This document shows positions 53,108 to 61,955 of a stretch of 64,000 bases of DNA, one piece after another. The notes beneath the pieces are model-generated. The model was not told where the DNA came from and ran no database searches. It was given only the letters and a program-made list of their open reading frames with translations. The stretch lies in the NCBI GenBank assembly GCA_964505415.1, contig CAZDHW010000009.1:1-64000 (forward strand), written 5' to 3'. The DNA comes from DTDR01 sp964505415. GTDB lineage: Bacteria; Hydrothermota; Tepidihabitantia; Tepidihabitantales; DTDR01. Position 1 is the first letter of the stretch, and each line of letters begins with the position of its first letter. The position numbers were made by a program, and so were the translations under genes.

Positions 53108-54262
53108 TTAAAGGGTTGGTGGGAATCTTCCTTTAATAAGTTCTAAAGCAATAATCTGTTTTTGGATCTCGTTCGTTCCTTCATAGATTTGAGTTATTTT
53201 CGCATCTCTCATCATCTTTTCTACCGGATAATCTTTCATATAGCCGTAACCACCAAAAAGTTGGACAGCCTTTGTTGTTACTTCCATCGCCACATCCGAG
53301 GCAAAAAGTTTTGCCATAGAAGAAAGAGCCGAAATATTTTTGGCACCGCTATCACACACTTTTGCCGCATAATAAACCAGTTGGCGAGCCGCTTCAATTT
53401 TGGTTGCCATCTCCGCTAACATAAATTGAATACCTTGGAAAGAGGCTATTGGTTGACCAAATTGTTTTCTCTGTTTTACATAGTTTAAAGCCTCTTCAAA
53501 GGCACCTTGAGCAATTCCCACCGCTTGCGCTCCTACTCCGGGTCTGGTTTTATCAAATGTTTGCATAATATAGAGAAAACCCATTCCTTCTTTTCCTAAA
53601 AGGTTTTCCTTAGGCACGCGACAATTATCAAAAATCACCTCAGTCGTCTTTGCTGCTCTAATTCCCATTTTGTTTTCCTCTTTACCAAAAGAAAGACCAG
53701 GAGTCCCTTTTTCCACAATAAAACAAGAAAGTCCTCGGGCACCCTTTTTCTTATCAGTAGAGGCAACTACCACATAAATATCAGCCACACTACCATTAGT
53801 GATAAACTGTTTTACTCCGTTTAAAACATAATAATCTCCATCCTTTTCGGCAGTCGTTTGGACATTGCTGGCATCACTACCAGCCTCCGCTTCTGTCAGA
53901 CAAAAGGCACCAATAGCACCATCAGCAAACATTTTTAAATATTTTCTCTTTTGTTCTTCATTACCAGCAATGATAATTGGAAAAGAAGCCAAACCACAAG
54001 CCGCATAAGAAACACCGACACCACCGCATACTCGGGATATCTCTTCCACTACTAAGGACATCGCAAAAACCCCGCCACCAAATCCTCCGTATTCTTCGGG
54101 AATATAAACCCGGAAAAGGTCCATCTTCGCCATTTCTTTTAAAATTTCAAAGGGATATTCACTTTTTTCATCCAATATTTGTCTTACTGGTTTTATCTTT
54201 TCTTCGGCAAATTGTCTTACCAAATTTTTTATCATTTTTTGTTCTTCTGTCAAAAAAAGCAT
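53108..54262 (-). CDS. Acyl-CoA dehydrogenase
   Basis: This 384-residue flavoprotein is of the short-chain (butyryl-CoA type) class. CLTEAEAGSDASNVQTTA (about 128) and FITNGSVADIYVV contact FAD. RKQFGQPIASFQ and the C-terminal YEGTNEIQ carry the catalytic Glu. A preceding GGAGG gives the start. No ETF or thiolase is in the window, so the pathway (fatty or amino acid degradation, or the reverse) is open. Confidence 0.95.
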   Translation of the reverse strand: MLFLTEEQKMIKNLVRQFAEEKIKPVRQILDEKSEYPFEILKEMAKMDLFRVYIPEEYGGFGGGVFAMSLVVEEISRVCGGVGVSYAACGLASFPIIIAGNEEQKRKYLKMFADGAIGAFCLTEAEAGSDASNVQTTAEKDGDYYVLNGVKQFITNGSVADIYVVVASTDKKKGARGLSCFIVEKGTPGLSFGKEENKMGIRAAKTTEVIFDNCRVPKENLLGKEGMGFLYIMQTFDKTRPGVGAQAVGIAQGAFEEALNYVKQRKQFGQPIASFQGIQFMLAEMATKIEAARQLVYYAAKVCDSGAKNISALSSMAKLFASDVAMEVTTKAVQLFGGYGYMKDYPVEKMMRDAKITQIYEGTNEIQKQIIALELIKGRFPPTL

Positions 54263-54272
54263 CTTTCCCTCC

Positions 54273-55184
54273 TTAATTAAATCTTTCTTTTATATCCTCA
54301 CTAACATTTTTTAAAGCCACCAAAAGTTCGTCCCTGACTTTTAAAAAGGCATCGTAATCTAATCCAATGGGGTCAAAAAGATCTTCACCGTTTTTTTGCG
54401 GATAACCTTTAATCAAAAAAAGCTTATCCTCACATTCCGGAAAAAGAGCAGTTAAATAATAATAATGATTTTTTTCGGCACAAAGAATTAAATCAGCTTC
54501 TTTAATCATATCCTCGGAAACCGACTTTGCCAAATGACCGCTAATATCAATGCCAATCTCCTTTAATGCCTTTTCAGCATAAGAAGAAGGTGGTGAATTG
54601 TTTAATGCTTGGGTACCGGCGGAATAGATAAAAACCGGATAATCTTTTAAATAAGCCTCCAAAATTCCTTTCGCCATTGGACTCCGGCAGGTATTACCGG
54701 TACAAACCACGAGAATATTAAACCAGTAATTGCGGCTGATTTTTATTTTTCTTTTTAATTTTGCTTCCAAGGCGTATAAGGAAAAGGAACCTCGCTTTAA
54801 AAGGTAAATATCCTTATCAATCTTGATATGGGTCCAATTTCTTATTTTAAAAGGTTCTTTAAAATTTTTCTCAATCTTATACCTTTTTTTCAAAAAATTT
54901 ACTAATTCCGAAAAATCAAGAAGAAAATCTTTTTCCCGATATTCTAAAAAATAATATCTTTCTAAAAGAGAGGTCTCTTTTTCTGATAGGTTAAAAAAAT
55001 ATTGATTTTGGTGAAGAATAATCAAGGGCGCCAACTCTTTTAATTCCTCTAAAGGCTCTTTTCTCAAGGTAATTATCGGCGAATCATTTAAATTCAACTC
55101 TCTTTTAAGTTCTTCCAAATTTTCTTCTTTTTCACTACCGATTAAAAGATTATCTTTAACTTTTAGAAGTATTATTTTCTTCAT
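54273..55184 (-). CDS. LMW protein-tyrosine-phosphatase with a degenerate Sua5-like N-terminal half
   Basis: This is 303 residues. The C-terminal half (about 152-303) is a low-molecular-weight phosphatase with P-loop VVCTGNTCRSPMA (Cys about 160) and DPIGLDYDAF with the general-acid Asp. The N-terminal half seems related to the YrdC/Sua5 fold by position and by its end (IYLLKRGSFSLYALEAKLKR), but lacks the KRP/threonine-ATP signature of TsaC. Sua5-phosphatase fusions exist. Wzc-type kinase dephosphorylation is one possible job. It overlaps purD by 29 bases. Confidence 0.8.
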   Translation of the reverse strand: MKKIILLKVKDNLLIGSEKEENLEELKRELNLNDSPIITLRKEPLEELKELAPLIILHQNQYFFNLSEKETSLLERYYFLEYREKDFLLDFSELVNFLKKRYKIEKNFKEPFKIRNWTHIKIDKDIYLLKRGSFSLYALEAKLKRKIKISRNYWFNILVVCTGNTCRSPMAKGILEAYLKDYPVFIYSAGTQALNNSPPSSYAEKALKEIGIDISGHLAKSVSEDMIKEADLILCAEKNHYYYLTALFPECEDKLFLIKGYPQKNGEDLFDPIGLDYDAFLKVRDELLVALKNVSEDIKERFN

Positions 55185-56460
55185 AATCTATCCCTTTTTT
55201 ACCAATATCGCTCCTAAATTGCATACCTTCAAAGTAGATTTCTTTTATCAAAGAGTAGGCATTTGCTTGGGCTTCTTTCAAGGTATTACCGAGACCACAA
55301 ACATTTAAAACTCGACCACCGCTGGTATAAAATTCGTTATCTCTCTTTTCAGTACCCGCATGGAAGATAATATTTTTCTCCTCTTCAATCTCCTTTTTTA
55401 AAGTAATCTTCTTTCCTTTTTCGTATTGATAAGGATAGCCAGCAGATGCCAAAACTACGCAAAGACAACTTTTATCATAAAATTCCAGTTCTTTTTTTAA
55501 ATTCTTCTCCTTTGCTAAAAGAATTATTTCTAATAAATCGCTTTTTAATAAGGGTAAAATTACCTGGGTTTCGGGGTCACCAAAACGAACATTAAATTCC
55601 AAAACATATAAATCTTCTTCGGTAAGCATTATTCCTGCATAAATAACACCACAATAAAAAATTCCTTCTTTTTCTAAACCAAAAAGTAAAGGCTTGAAAA
55701 TTTTTTCATAAGCTTTTAATATTAATTCTTTTTTAAAAAAAGGTACGGGTGAATAGGCTCCCATACCGCCGGTATTTGGTCCTTCATCATTATCTAAAAG
55801 TCTTTTATGGTCTTGGGAAGGTAAGAAAAGTAAAAGATTTTCGCTGTCGGTAATACCAATTAAACTTACTTCCTTTCCAAAAAGGCATCTTTCAATAACT
55901 ATCTTTTCTCCGGCTTTTCCCAATTTTTGATTGATAAGCAAATCGTCAATAACCTTAAAAGTACTTTCTTTATCTTTTAAAACAAAAGAGCCTTTACCGA
56001 AACAAAGGCCATCAGCTTTAACCACGCAAAAATTATCTTTTTTCAACAAAGATAAAGCATAATCTTTTGCCTTTTTTATCTCATTTTCCGTAAACACCTC
56101 AAATTCGGCAGTTTTTATGCCGTATTTTTTCATAAACTCTTTGGCAAAAACCTTACTACCTTCTAAAAGACTCGCTTTTTTATTAGGGCCGAAAACCTTG
56201 ATACCTTTGGCTTCTAAGAAATCAGTAATCCCTAAGGATAACGGTTCTTCCGGACCAACAACTACTAAATCAATTTTTTTCTCTAAGGAAAATTTTAAAA
56301 TATTTTCAAAATCATTAACCGGAATTTTTTCAACAAAGGCAATTTCCGAAATACCCCCGTTTCCCGGAAGAGCATAGACTTCCTTAACCAAAGAAGATTT
56401 TTTTATTTTCCAAACCAAGGCATGTTCCCGACCACCGCCACCAATTACCAGAACTTTCAT
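55156..56460 (-). CDS. purD: Phosphoribosylamine-glycine ligase
   Basis: This 434-residue ATP-grasp enzyme performs step two of purine synthesis. GGGGREHALVWKI starts the N-domain; VVVGPEEPLSLGI, VKADGLCFGKGSFV, DHKRLLDNDEGPNTGGMGAYSP and EFNVRFGDPETQ are diagnostic. Its ATG lies seven bases after the lipoprotein stop, without a visible ribosome site. No other pur gene is adjacent. Confidence 0.97.
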   Translation of the reverse strand: MKVLVIGGGGREHALVWKIKKSSLVKEVYALPGNGGISEIAFVEKIPVNDFENILKFSLEKKIDLVVVGPEEPLSLGITDFLEAKGIKVFGPNKKASLLEGSKVFAKEFMKKYGIKTAEFEVFTENEIKKAKDYALSLLKKDNFCVVKADGLCFGKGSFVLKDKESTFKVIDDLLINQKLGKAGEKIVIERCLFGKEVSLIGITDSENLLLFLPSQDHKRLLDNDEGPNTGGMGAYSPVPFFKKELILKAYEKIFKPLLFGLEKEGIFYCGVIYAGIMLTEEDLYVLEFNVRFGDPETQVILPLLKSDLLEIILLAKEKNLKKELEFYDKSCLCVVLASAGYPYQYEKGKKITLKKEIEEEKNIIFHAGTEKRDNEFYTSGGRVLNVCGLGNTLKEAQANAYSLIKEIYFEGMQFRSDIGKKGIDYEENNTSKS

Positions 56461-56467
56461 AAATTTT

Positions 56468-57241
56468 TTAGCGGTTTTTCAACTTTTCTAAGATTTTCTC
56501 TTTCCTAAAAGATAATTTCTTTACTTTTGGCTCCGCTTCAATATAGAAAGTGTGGTCTTCTGGTGAATACAAGGCGTTAAAGAAACCATAGCCAAATCCT
56601 TTAATATTACCTTTTTCACCCGGCTTCAAAGCCGGTCCAGTACCGGAATAAACCGTAATATTTCCTTCACCAGAAAGAATCTCCGCTACATATCCAGGAA
56701 AAATTCTTTGGGCATCAATTATTAAAAAGGTATCTTTCAAAACGGTATCTAAAGAAAAAGTAAAATCGTCATCTTCACCATTAGGATATAAAAAATCGTA
56801 TTCTATCCAAATAACCACTTCATACCAACTGGCACCTTCACTTTTTTGCCAGATAACTTTAAAAGGAAGCTCGCTTTTTTTGATTATCGTCTCTTCTTTC
56901 GGATAAAGGATTTCAAAATCCTTAGGCATAAAAACTTCACTATAGGCATTGCCCCCTTCATGTTCTATTTTCAATTTATAATTCTTACCGCTTTCAAAGG
57001 GTAAATAGTTTCCATAGAAGGCATAAGTGAAAGGTTCATTTATCAATGGTAAAAGAAGGTCGTTAATAAAAACCTTGGGAATCATTTTAAACCCCTTATA
57101 GTTATACACCACAACCTCTTGGAAATAACGCACATCATCTTTTGTAAATTCCATTTTCGAAACCCAACCCTGAATATAAACTTCTTCTTTTTTTTGACAA
57201 AAGATAAAAAAGATTAAAAGGAAAATTATTTTATCTCTCAT
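56468..57241 (-). CDS. Predicted lipoprotein of unknown function
   Basis: This is 257 residues. The signal ends at FFIFCQKKEE, a plausible lipobox with Cys15. The rest is beta-rich and looks like two immunoglobulin-like or fibronectin-like domains, with a basic C-terminal end. I recognise no family. It lies between dnaN (11-base overlap) and purD, so it is expressed with housekeeping genes, but that gives no functional clue. Confidence 0.7.
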   Translation of the reverse strand: MRDKIIFLLIFFIFCQKKEEVYIQGWVSKMEFTKDDVRYFQEVVVYNYKGFKMIPKVFINDLLLPLINEPFTYAFYGNYLPFESGKNYKLKIEHEGGNAYSEVFMPKDFEILYPKEETIIKKSELPFKVIWQKSEGASWYEVVIWIEYDFLYPNGEDDDFTFSLDTVLKDTFLIIDAQRIFPGYVAEILSGEGNITVYSGTGPALKPGEKGNIKGFGYGFFNALYSPEDHTFYIEAEPKVKKLSFRKEKILEKLKNR

Positions 57242-58358
57242 AATGCATCGGCATTAAAAGATAAAAAATTTCTTCATCACCTTTTATTTCCGAAGGCACA
57301 ATCTTCATCGCGGAAGTGGGTGAAGTGAAATAAATAGTGGCTTTTTCACTATCAACTTTGGAAAGAATTTCTTGAAGATAAACAGCATTGAAAGCAACCT
57401 CCATCTCTTCCCCCACATAACGACCGCTGATTTTCTCCGAACCTTTACCTACTTCTGGAGATTCGCTAAAAAGTTTTATTGCCTCTTCTTTTAAAGAAAG
57501 AATCACCATTCGCGTCTTATCTTCAACCCGCGAAAATATCGAAACCCTTTTTAAACTTTTTAAGAAATCATCAACTTCAAAAGTATAGTAATTATCTTCG
57601 GCAGTAGGTATCGCCTTTTCGTAATCAGGGAAAGGACCTTCAATCAAACGGGAGATAAAGAAATATTTCTCACCTTCTAAATCATATTCAAAACCAATTC
57701 GCGTATCATCAAAATAGATTTTTACTTCTTTTATATCTTCTAATAGGAGTTCAAAAGCAGTTGGCGGAATAATCAGCGAAATATTTCTATTAATACCTAA
57801 TTCAATTTTCTTTTTATATAAAGCTAAGCGATAACCATCAGTGCCGACAAAACGAAGTTCGTTCTCCCTCACCTCTAAAAGGACACCGGTAAGTGCCGGA
57901 CGAGTCATCTCTTTAGAAACGCAGAAACCGGTTTTTTCAAACATTTCGATCAAAAGACGGTTATCAAAAGAAAAAGAATTCTCCGTTGGTAAGTCTTCTT
58001 TTTTGGGAAAATCTTCCGGGGGTACGGTAATAAATTGGTATTCACCTTTACTTGTTCTTAAAGAAAAATTGTTCTCTTCCAAAGAAACCTCTAAGAGCGG
58101 TTCGGAGATTTCTCTTAAATTTTCTAAAAGCTTTCGGCCAAAAACTACCGCCTCTCCCTTCATTTTAATATTATCTTTTCCCAAATACTTTTCAGTATAA
58201 CACCAAAAATCTAAATCCGTGGCATAGATAGAAAAATTCTCATCATCGCAAGCAACATAAACATTTTGTAAAATAGGAAAGGTTGCTCGAGCAGGAACAA
58301 TTTTTATTACCCTTTCCAACAACCTTTTAAAAAGCTCGGTACTTATTTTCAATTTCAT
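57231..58358 (-). CDS. dnaN: DNA polymerase III beta sliding clamp
   Basis: This 375-residue protein has three repeated clamp domains (about 1-120, 121-250, 251-375). Family segments include FSIYATDLDFW, RPALTGVLLEVRENELRFVGTDGYRLALYKK and the C-terminal LLMPMHY near the partner-binding pocket. AAGGAGG precedes the ATG, inside the end of selA. The clamp gene normally sits beside dnaA/recF; here it lies in a mixed operon. Confidence 0.96.
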   Translation of the reverse strand: MKLKISTELFKRLLERVIKIVPARATFPILQNVYVACDDENFSIYATDLDFWCYTEKYLGKDNIKMKGEAVVFGRKLLENLREISEPLLEVSLEENNFSLRTSKGEYQFITVPPEDFPKKEDLPTENSFSFDNRLLIEMFEKTGFCVSKEMTRPALTGVLLEVRENELRFVGTDGYRLALYKKKIELGINRNISLIIPPTAFELLLEDIKEVKIYFDDTRIGFEYDLEGEKYFFISRLIEGPFPDYEKAIPTAEDNYYTFEVDDFLKSLKRVSIFSRVEDKTRMVILSLKEEAIKLFSESPEVGKGSEKISGRYVGEEMEVAFNAVYLQEILSKVDSEKATIYFTSPTSAMKIVPSEIKGDEEIFYLLMPMHYER

Positions 58359-59722
58359 AAAACCTCCTTTAAACCTTTTATTAATAATTTTACTTCTTCT
58401 TCTCTTACGGTTCGCAAATCTAATAAAAGACTATCATTTTCAATTCGTCCATAAATCGGAATTTTCCCTTTTCTCAATCTTTTTGCCAATTCCATAATAT
58501 TTTCATTTTTAATTCTTAATAAATAAGTAGGCAATTTTACTCCGGCTAAAGAACCACCACCAATTTCACTCTCCCCTTCAATTATTGTTAATTGGTATTT
58601 TTCTTGCTTATCTTTTAAAGCTCTATAAACTTTTTTAGCCATTTTTTTTATCTCTTCTTTCTTCCTTAAAATCATTCGGATGACTTCATTTTCTTTTAAT
58701 AATTTTTCTTTATCAAAAAAAAGTCTCAAGGTGGCTTCTAAAATTGCCAACCGGGTTTTATCAATTCTTAAGATTCTCATAACGGGACAGGAAGCCAGTT
58801 TTTTTATGAGTTCTTTTTTACCAACAATTATTCCGCATTGGGGACCACCTAAAAGTTTGTCACCCGAAAAACAAACCAAACCGGCTCCTTTTTCAATACT
58901 TTCTTTTACTACCGGCTCTTTGGGTAAACCGAATTGGGAAAAATCAATAAAAGCACCGCTACCCAAATCATCAACCACTGGCAAATTATATTTTTCCCCC
59001 AATTTTACCAAATCTTCAATAGGTACCTCTTTAGTAAAACCAATAAGGCGATAATTACTTTTATGAACTTTTAAAATCAGCGCGGTATTTTCATTAATTG
59101 CCTGCTCATAATCCCGCAAATGAGTCCGATTGGTAGTGCCAACTTCTTTTAAAATGGCTCCGGCTGATTTCATAATTTCTGGCAGTCGAAAGGCCCCACC
59201 AATTTCAATCAACTCTCCGCGGGAAACGATAACCTCCCTACCTTCGGCTAAGGCTTTTAAAATCAAAAAAGTGGCACCCGCATTATTATTACACACCAAA
59301 CCAGCTTCAGCACCAGTTAAAGCTATTAATAATTTTTCCACATGACGCATTCGGCTTCCCCGACGTCCATCTTCTTCGTTAATCTCTAAATTACAAAAGC
59401 CATCAAAAAGCTCACCAATCTTTTCTTTTAAATTTTTGATATAAGGTGCCCTCCCTAAACCAGTATGGAGAATCACACCGAGGGCATTTATCACCTTTTT
59501 TAAACTGGGCGAAACGGCAAAAGAAACATTCTCAATAATTTCTTCCTTATTTACTTCCTTTTTCTTACCGGCTAAAATAGCGCTTCTCAAATTATTAATT
59601 TCTTCCTTTAAAAAAAATAAAACCAGTTCCCGAGGATAAAGAGTTAACAATTCCTTTATTTTTGGTTCTTTTAACAAACCATCTACTGAGGGGATTTTCC
59701 TTAAAATATCTTCATTCACCAT
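58355..59722 (-). CDS. selA: L-seryl-tRNA(Sec) selenium transferase
   Basis: This 455-residue PLP enzyme converts Ser-tRNA(Sec) to Sec-tRNA(Sec) with selenophosphate from SelD. The N-terminal IPSVDGLLKEP is the tRNA-binding domain. INALGVILHTGLGRAPY, VHKSNYRLIGFTKEVPI and VDDLGSGAFIDFS come next, then the PLP lysine in SGDKLLGGPQCG (about 288). Together with the selenoprotein SelD at 14997 it shows a working Sec system. selB and selC are not seen here. Confidence 0.96.
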   Translation of the reverse strand: MVNEDILRKIPSVDGLLKEPKIKELLTLYPRELVLFFLKEEINNLRSAILAGKKKEVNKEEIIENVSFAVSPSLKKVINALGVILHTGLGRAPYIKNLKEKIGELFDGFCNLEINEEDGRRGSRMRHVEKLLIALTGAEAGLVCNNNAGATFLILKALAEGREVIVSRGELIEIGGAFRLPEIMKSAGAILKEVGTTNRTHLRDYEQAINENTALILKVHKSNYRLIGFTKEVPIEDLVKLGEKYNLPVVDDLGSGAFIDFSQFGLPKEPVVKESIEKGAGLVCFSGDKLLGGPQCGIIVGKKELIKKLASCPVMRILRIDKTRLAILEATLRLFFDKEKLLKENEVIRMILRKKEEIKKMAKKVYRALKDKQEKYQLTIIEGESEIGGGSLAGVKLPTYLLRIKNENIMELAKRLRKGKIPIYGRIENDSLLLDLRTVREEEVKLLIKGLKEVL

Positions 59723-60761
59723 CTTGCTTTTTTAAGATTTTCTTAATAATTAGAGCCCTTTTTAAATCCCTTTCTTCAGCGGTAAGCTTTTCGTTTTTTA
59801 GATAATGCATCAGATTAGCTCTTTTAACTAAAATGTTAAGAATATTAATTGTCAAAAGGGAGATATTTTTTATTATCCCCAAACAGATACCCAAACGGAG
59901 GTTTGATAAAAGATTAATGGCTTCTTCCGAATTTAAAAGCACCGCATTAGTTAAAATTCCATAAGAACGCCAAATCTTATCTTCAATCTCATTTTTTAAA
60001 TTTTTCAAAAGGTAATCCCGTGCTTTCCTTTCGTATTCAATAATCTGGTTTATGAGATTTTTGGTATTTTCAATAATCTCTTTTTCTTCAATACCGATAG
60101 TAAATTGATTACTTATCTGAAAATAACTACCCAAGGCAAGACTTCCTTCACCATAAATTCCTCTTACTAAAAAACCCATATTTTTAGCTGCTCTCACCAC
60201 TTTCTCCATTTCGTTAGTCAAAACTAACCCGGGTAGATGAAGCATCACGCTGGCTCGCAAACCAGTGCCCAAATTTGTCGGACAAGCAGTTAAAAAACCA
60301 AACTTCTCGGAAAAGGCATAGGGCAATTCTTTTTCTAATTTATCATCAATTTCGTTTATCTTTATAAAAATCTCATCCAGAGAAAAACCGGCTTCTAAAA
60401 CCTGCAAGCGGATATGGTCTTCTTCGTTTACCATAATACTAATTTTCTCTTCTTTATCAATAAAAACTGCTTTCTCATTTTTACTCAAAACGAAATCAGG
60501 TGAAACCAAATGTCTTTCCAAAAGATAATTTAAAAAAAATTCATCAAGGTTGTCACTGGTATAAACATTAAAACTATCTAATTTTAAAATGGTTTCTCTT
60601 AATTCTTCAACAATCTCTTCTTGCTCTTTTTTACTCGCCTTCAAAAGAAAAAGATGGTTTTCTAAATTGCGGGCAAGTCTAATGCGGGAAGAAATACAAA
60701 CATCCGATTCTTCCCTAATTTCCCTCAAAAAACCCGGCACCAACTCTTTATTCAATTTCAT
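59712..60761 (-). CDS. mcsB: Protein arginine kinase McsB
   Basis: This 349-residue member of the ATP:guanido phosphotransferase family phosphorylates protein arginines. SSRIRLARNL (about 24) binds ATP. ACPTNLGTGLRASVMLHLPGL (about 153) has the catalytic cysteine, with RGIYGEGSLALGSYFQISNQ after it. McsB marks proteins for ClpCP in Firmicutes. It overlaps McsA by 14 bases and selA by 11. No ctsR or clpC follows, unlike the Bacillus operon. Confidence 0.92.
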   Translation of the reverse strand: MKLNKELVPGFLREIREESDVCISSRIRLARNLENHLFLLKASKKEQEEIVEELRETILKLDSFNVYTSDNLDEFFLNYLLERHLVSPDFVLSKNEKAVFIDKEEKISIMVNEEDHIRLQVLEAGFSLDEIFIKINEIDDKLEKELPYAFSEKFGFLTACPTNLGTGLRASVMLHLPGLVLTNEMEKVVRAAKNMGFLVRGIYGEGSLALGSYFQISNQFTIGIEEKEIIENTKNLINQIIEYERKARDYLLKNLKNEIEDKIWRSYGILTNAVLLNSEEAINLLSNLRLGICLGIIKNISLLTINILNILVKRANLMHYLKNEKLTAEERDLKRALIIKKILKKQDGE

Positions 60762-61281
60762 CCTTCTTTAACTCTTCTTCTTTTTCTTTAAGGATATCTC
60801 TAATCTTTGCTGCCCGCTCGTAATCCTCTTCTTCAATCGCTTTATTTAATTCCATTCTTAATTTCTTGATCTCGGAAAGTAAAAGCCCTCTTTTTTTTCC
60901 AATAGTAACTCTTTTCCCCCGATGAAAAACCTCTTCTTCCTGTTCTTGTATGGTTGATTGAACTTTTTTGATAAAAGGAGTAAGCTTTTCTTCAAAGGCT
61001 TTAAAACAATCGGCACAGCCGAATTTACCGTACTTCTTAAATTCATAAAAAGATAAAAGACACCTTTTACAAACCAATTCTTTTTCTTCTTTCTCTTTAG
61101 CCTTTAACATTATTCTCAACAATTCATTAAGATTTACTGCCTTGCCACTTTCCAAAATTCCCTTTTTCTTGGCACATTCTTCACAAATAGAAATATCTTT
61201 TTTATTCCCTTTCTCATCAATCTCGGTGATCACCATTATGGCGGGATTTTTTTTACAGATTTCGCAAATTTTTTCTTTCAT
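60748..61281 (-). CDS. mcsA: McsA-like zinc protein with UvrB/UvrC motif
   Basis: This is 177 residues. Four CxxC pairs (CEIC, CEEC, CKRC, CADC, about residues 5-90) form zinc sites. A C-terminal UVR helical hairpin (about 137-175, ELNKAIEEEDYERAAKIRD) follows. McsA activates McsB in Bacillus. It overlaps lolD by four bases, and its start codon directly follows that gene's stop region. It is present here without its usual repressor CtsR. Confidence 0.9.
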   Translation of the reverse strand: MKEKICEICKKNPAIMVITEIDEKGNKKDISICEECAKKKGILESGKAVNLNELLRIMLKAKEKEEKELVCKRCLLSFYEFKKYGKFGCADCFKAFEEKLTPFIKKVQSTIQEQEEEVFHRGKRVTIGKKRGLLLSEIKKLRMELNKAIEEEDYERAAKIRDILKEKEEELKKDEIE

Positions 61282-61955
61282 ATTTTATTTAATTTTCCAT
61301 CTTTTAAAAAATATCGCTCATTACAAATCTCCTTTATCTTTTCGTTATGAGAAACAACAATAATAGTCAAATCCCTTTTTTGATAGATTTCCATAATCAT
61401 TGATAAAAGCATCTCACTACTTCTCAAATCCAAATTACCGGTTGGTTCATCCAAAAACAAAACTTTCGGTTCACCAACCAAAGCCCGAGCAACACTTACT
61501 TTCTGCCTTTCTCCGCCCGATAAATCTTTCGGGTATAATTTAATTTTATCAAGAATTTCTAATTCTTCAAGAATTTTTAAGGCCTTTCTTTTAGCCACTC
61601 CCTCTTTTTCGCCCCGAATTAATAAGGGAGTCATCACATTCTCCAAAACATTAAATTCGGGCAAAAGATAATGGAATTGAAAAAGGAAACCAAATTTCTC
61701 ATTCCGCAAACGAAAAAGTTCTTCAGCAGTTAATTTTTTTAAATCTTTGCCAAAAACCAAAACCTGCCCTTCCGTAGGATAGTCTAAACCGGAAAGGATA
61801 TGAAGAAGGGTTGATTTTCCACTTCCCGAAGGACCAAAAATTCCGTAAATATTTTTTTCATAAATAGTTAAATCAATCCCTTTAAGAACCTCGGTTTTTG
61901 AATGATTATCGTAATAAATTTTTTTGATATTAATAGCTTCAATCAATTTATTCAT
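61278..61955 (-). CDS. lolD: ABC transporter ATPase, LolD family
   Basis: This is about 225 residues. Walker A is GPSGSGKSTLLHIL (about 39), the Q-loop FQFHYLLPEFNVLENV, the signature LSGGERQKVSVARAL (about 140), Walker B VLFLDEPTGNLD and the H-loop VSHN. FHYLLPEFNVLENVMTPLLI is typical of LolD. ATG 61955 overlaps the LolC stop by eight bases. Together they release lipoproteins for transport to the outer membrane. Confidence 0.92.
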   Translation of the reverse strand: MNKLIEAINIKKIYYDNHSKTEVLKGIDLTIYEKNIYGIFGPSGSGKSTLLHILSGLDYPTEGQVLVFGKDLKKLTAEELFRLRNEKFGFLFQFHYLLPEFNVLENVMTPLLIRGEKEGVAKRKALKILEELEILDKIKLYPKDLSGGERQKVSVARALVGEPKVLFLDEPTGNLDLRSSEMLLSMIMEIYQKRDLTIIVVSHNEKIKEICNERYFLKDGKLNKI

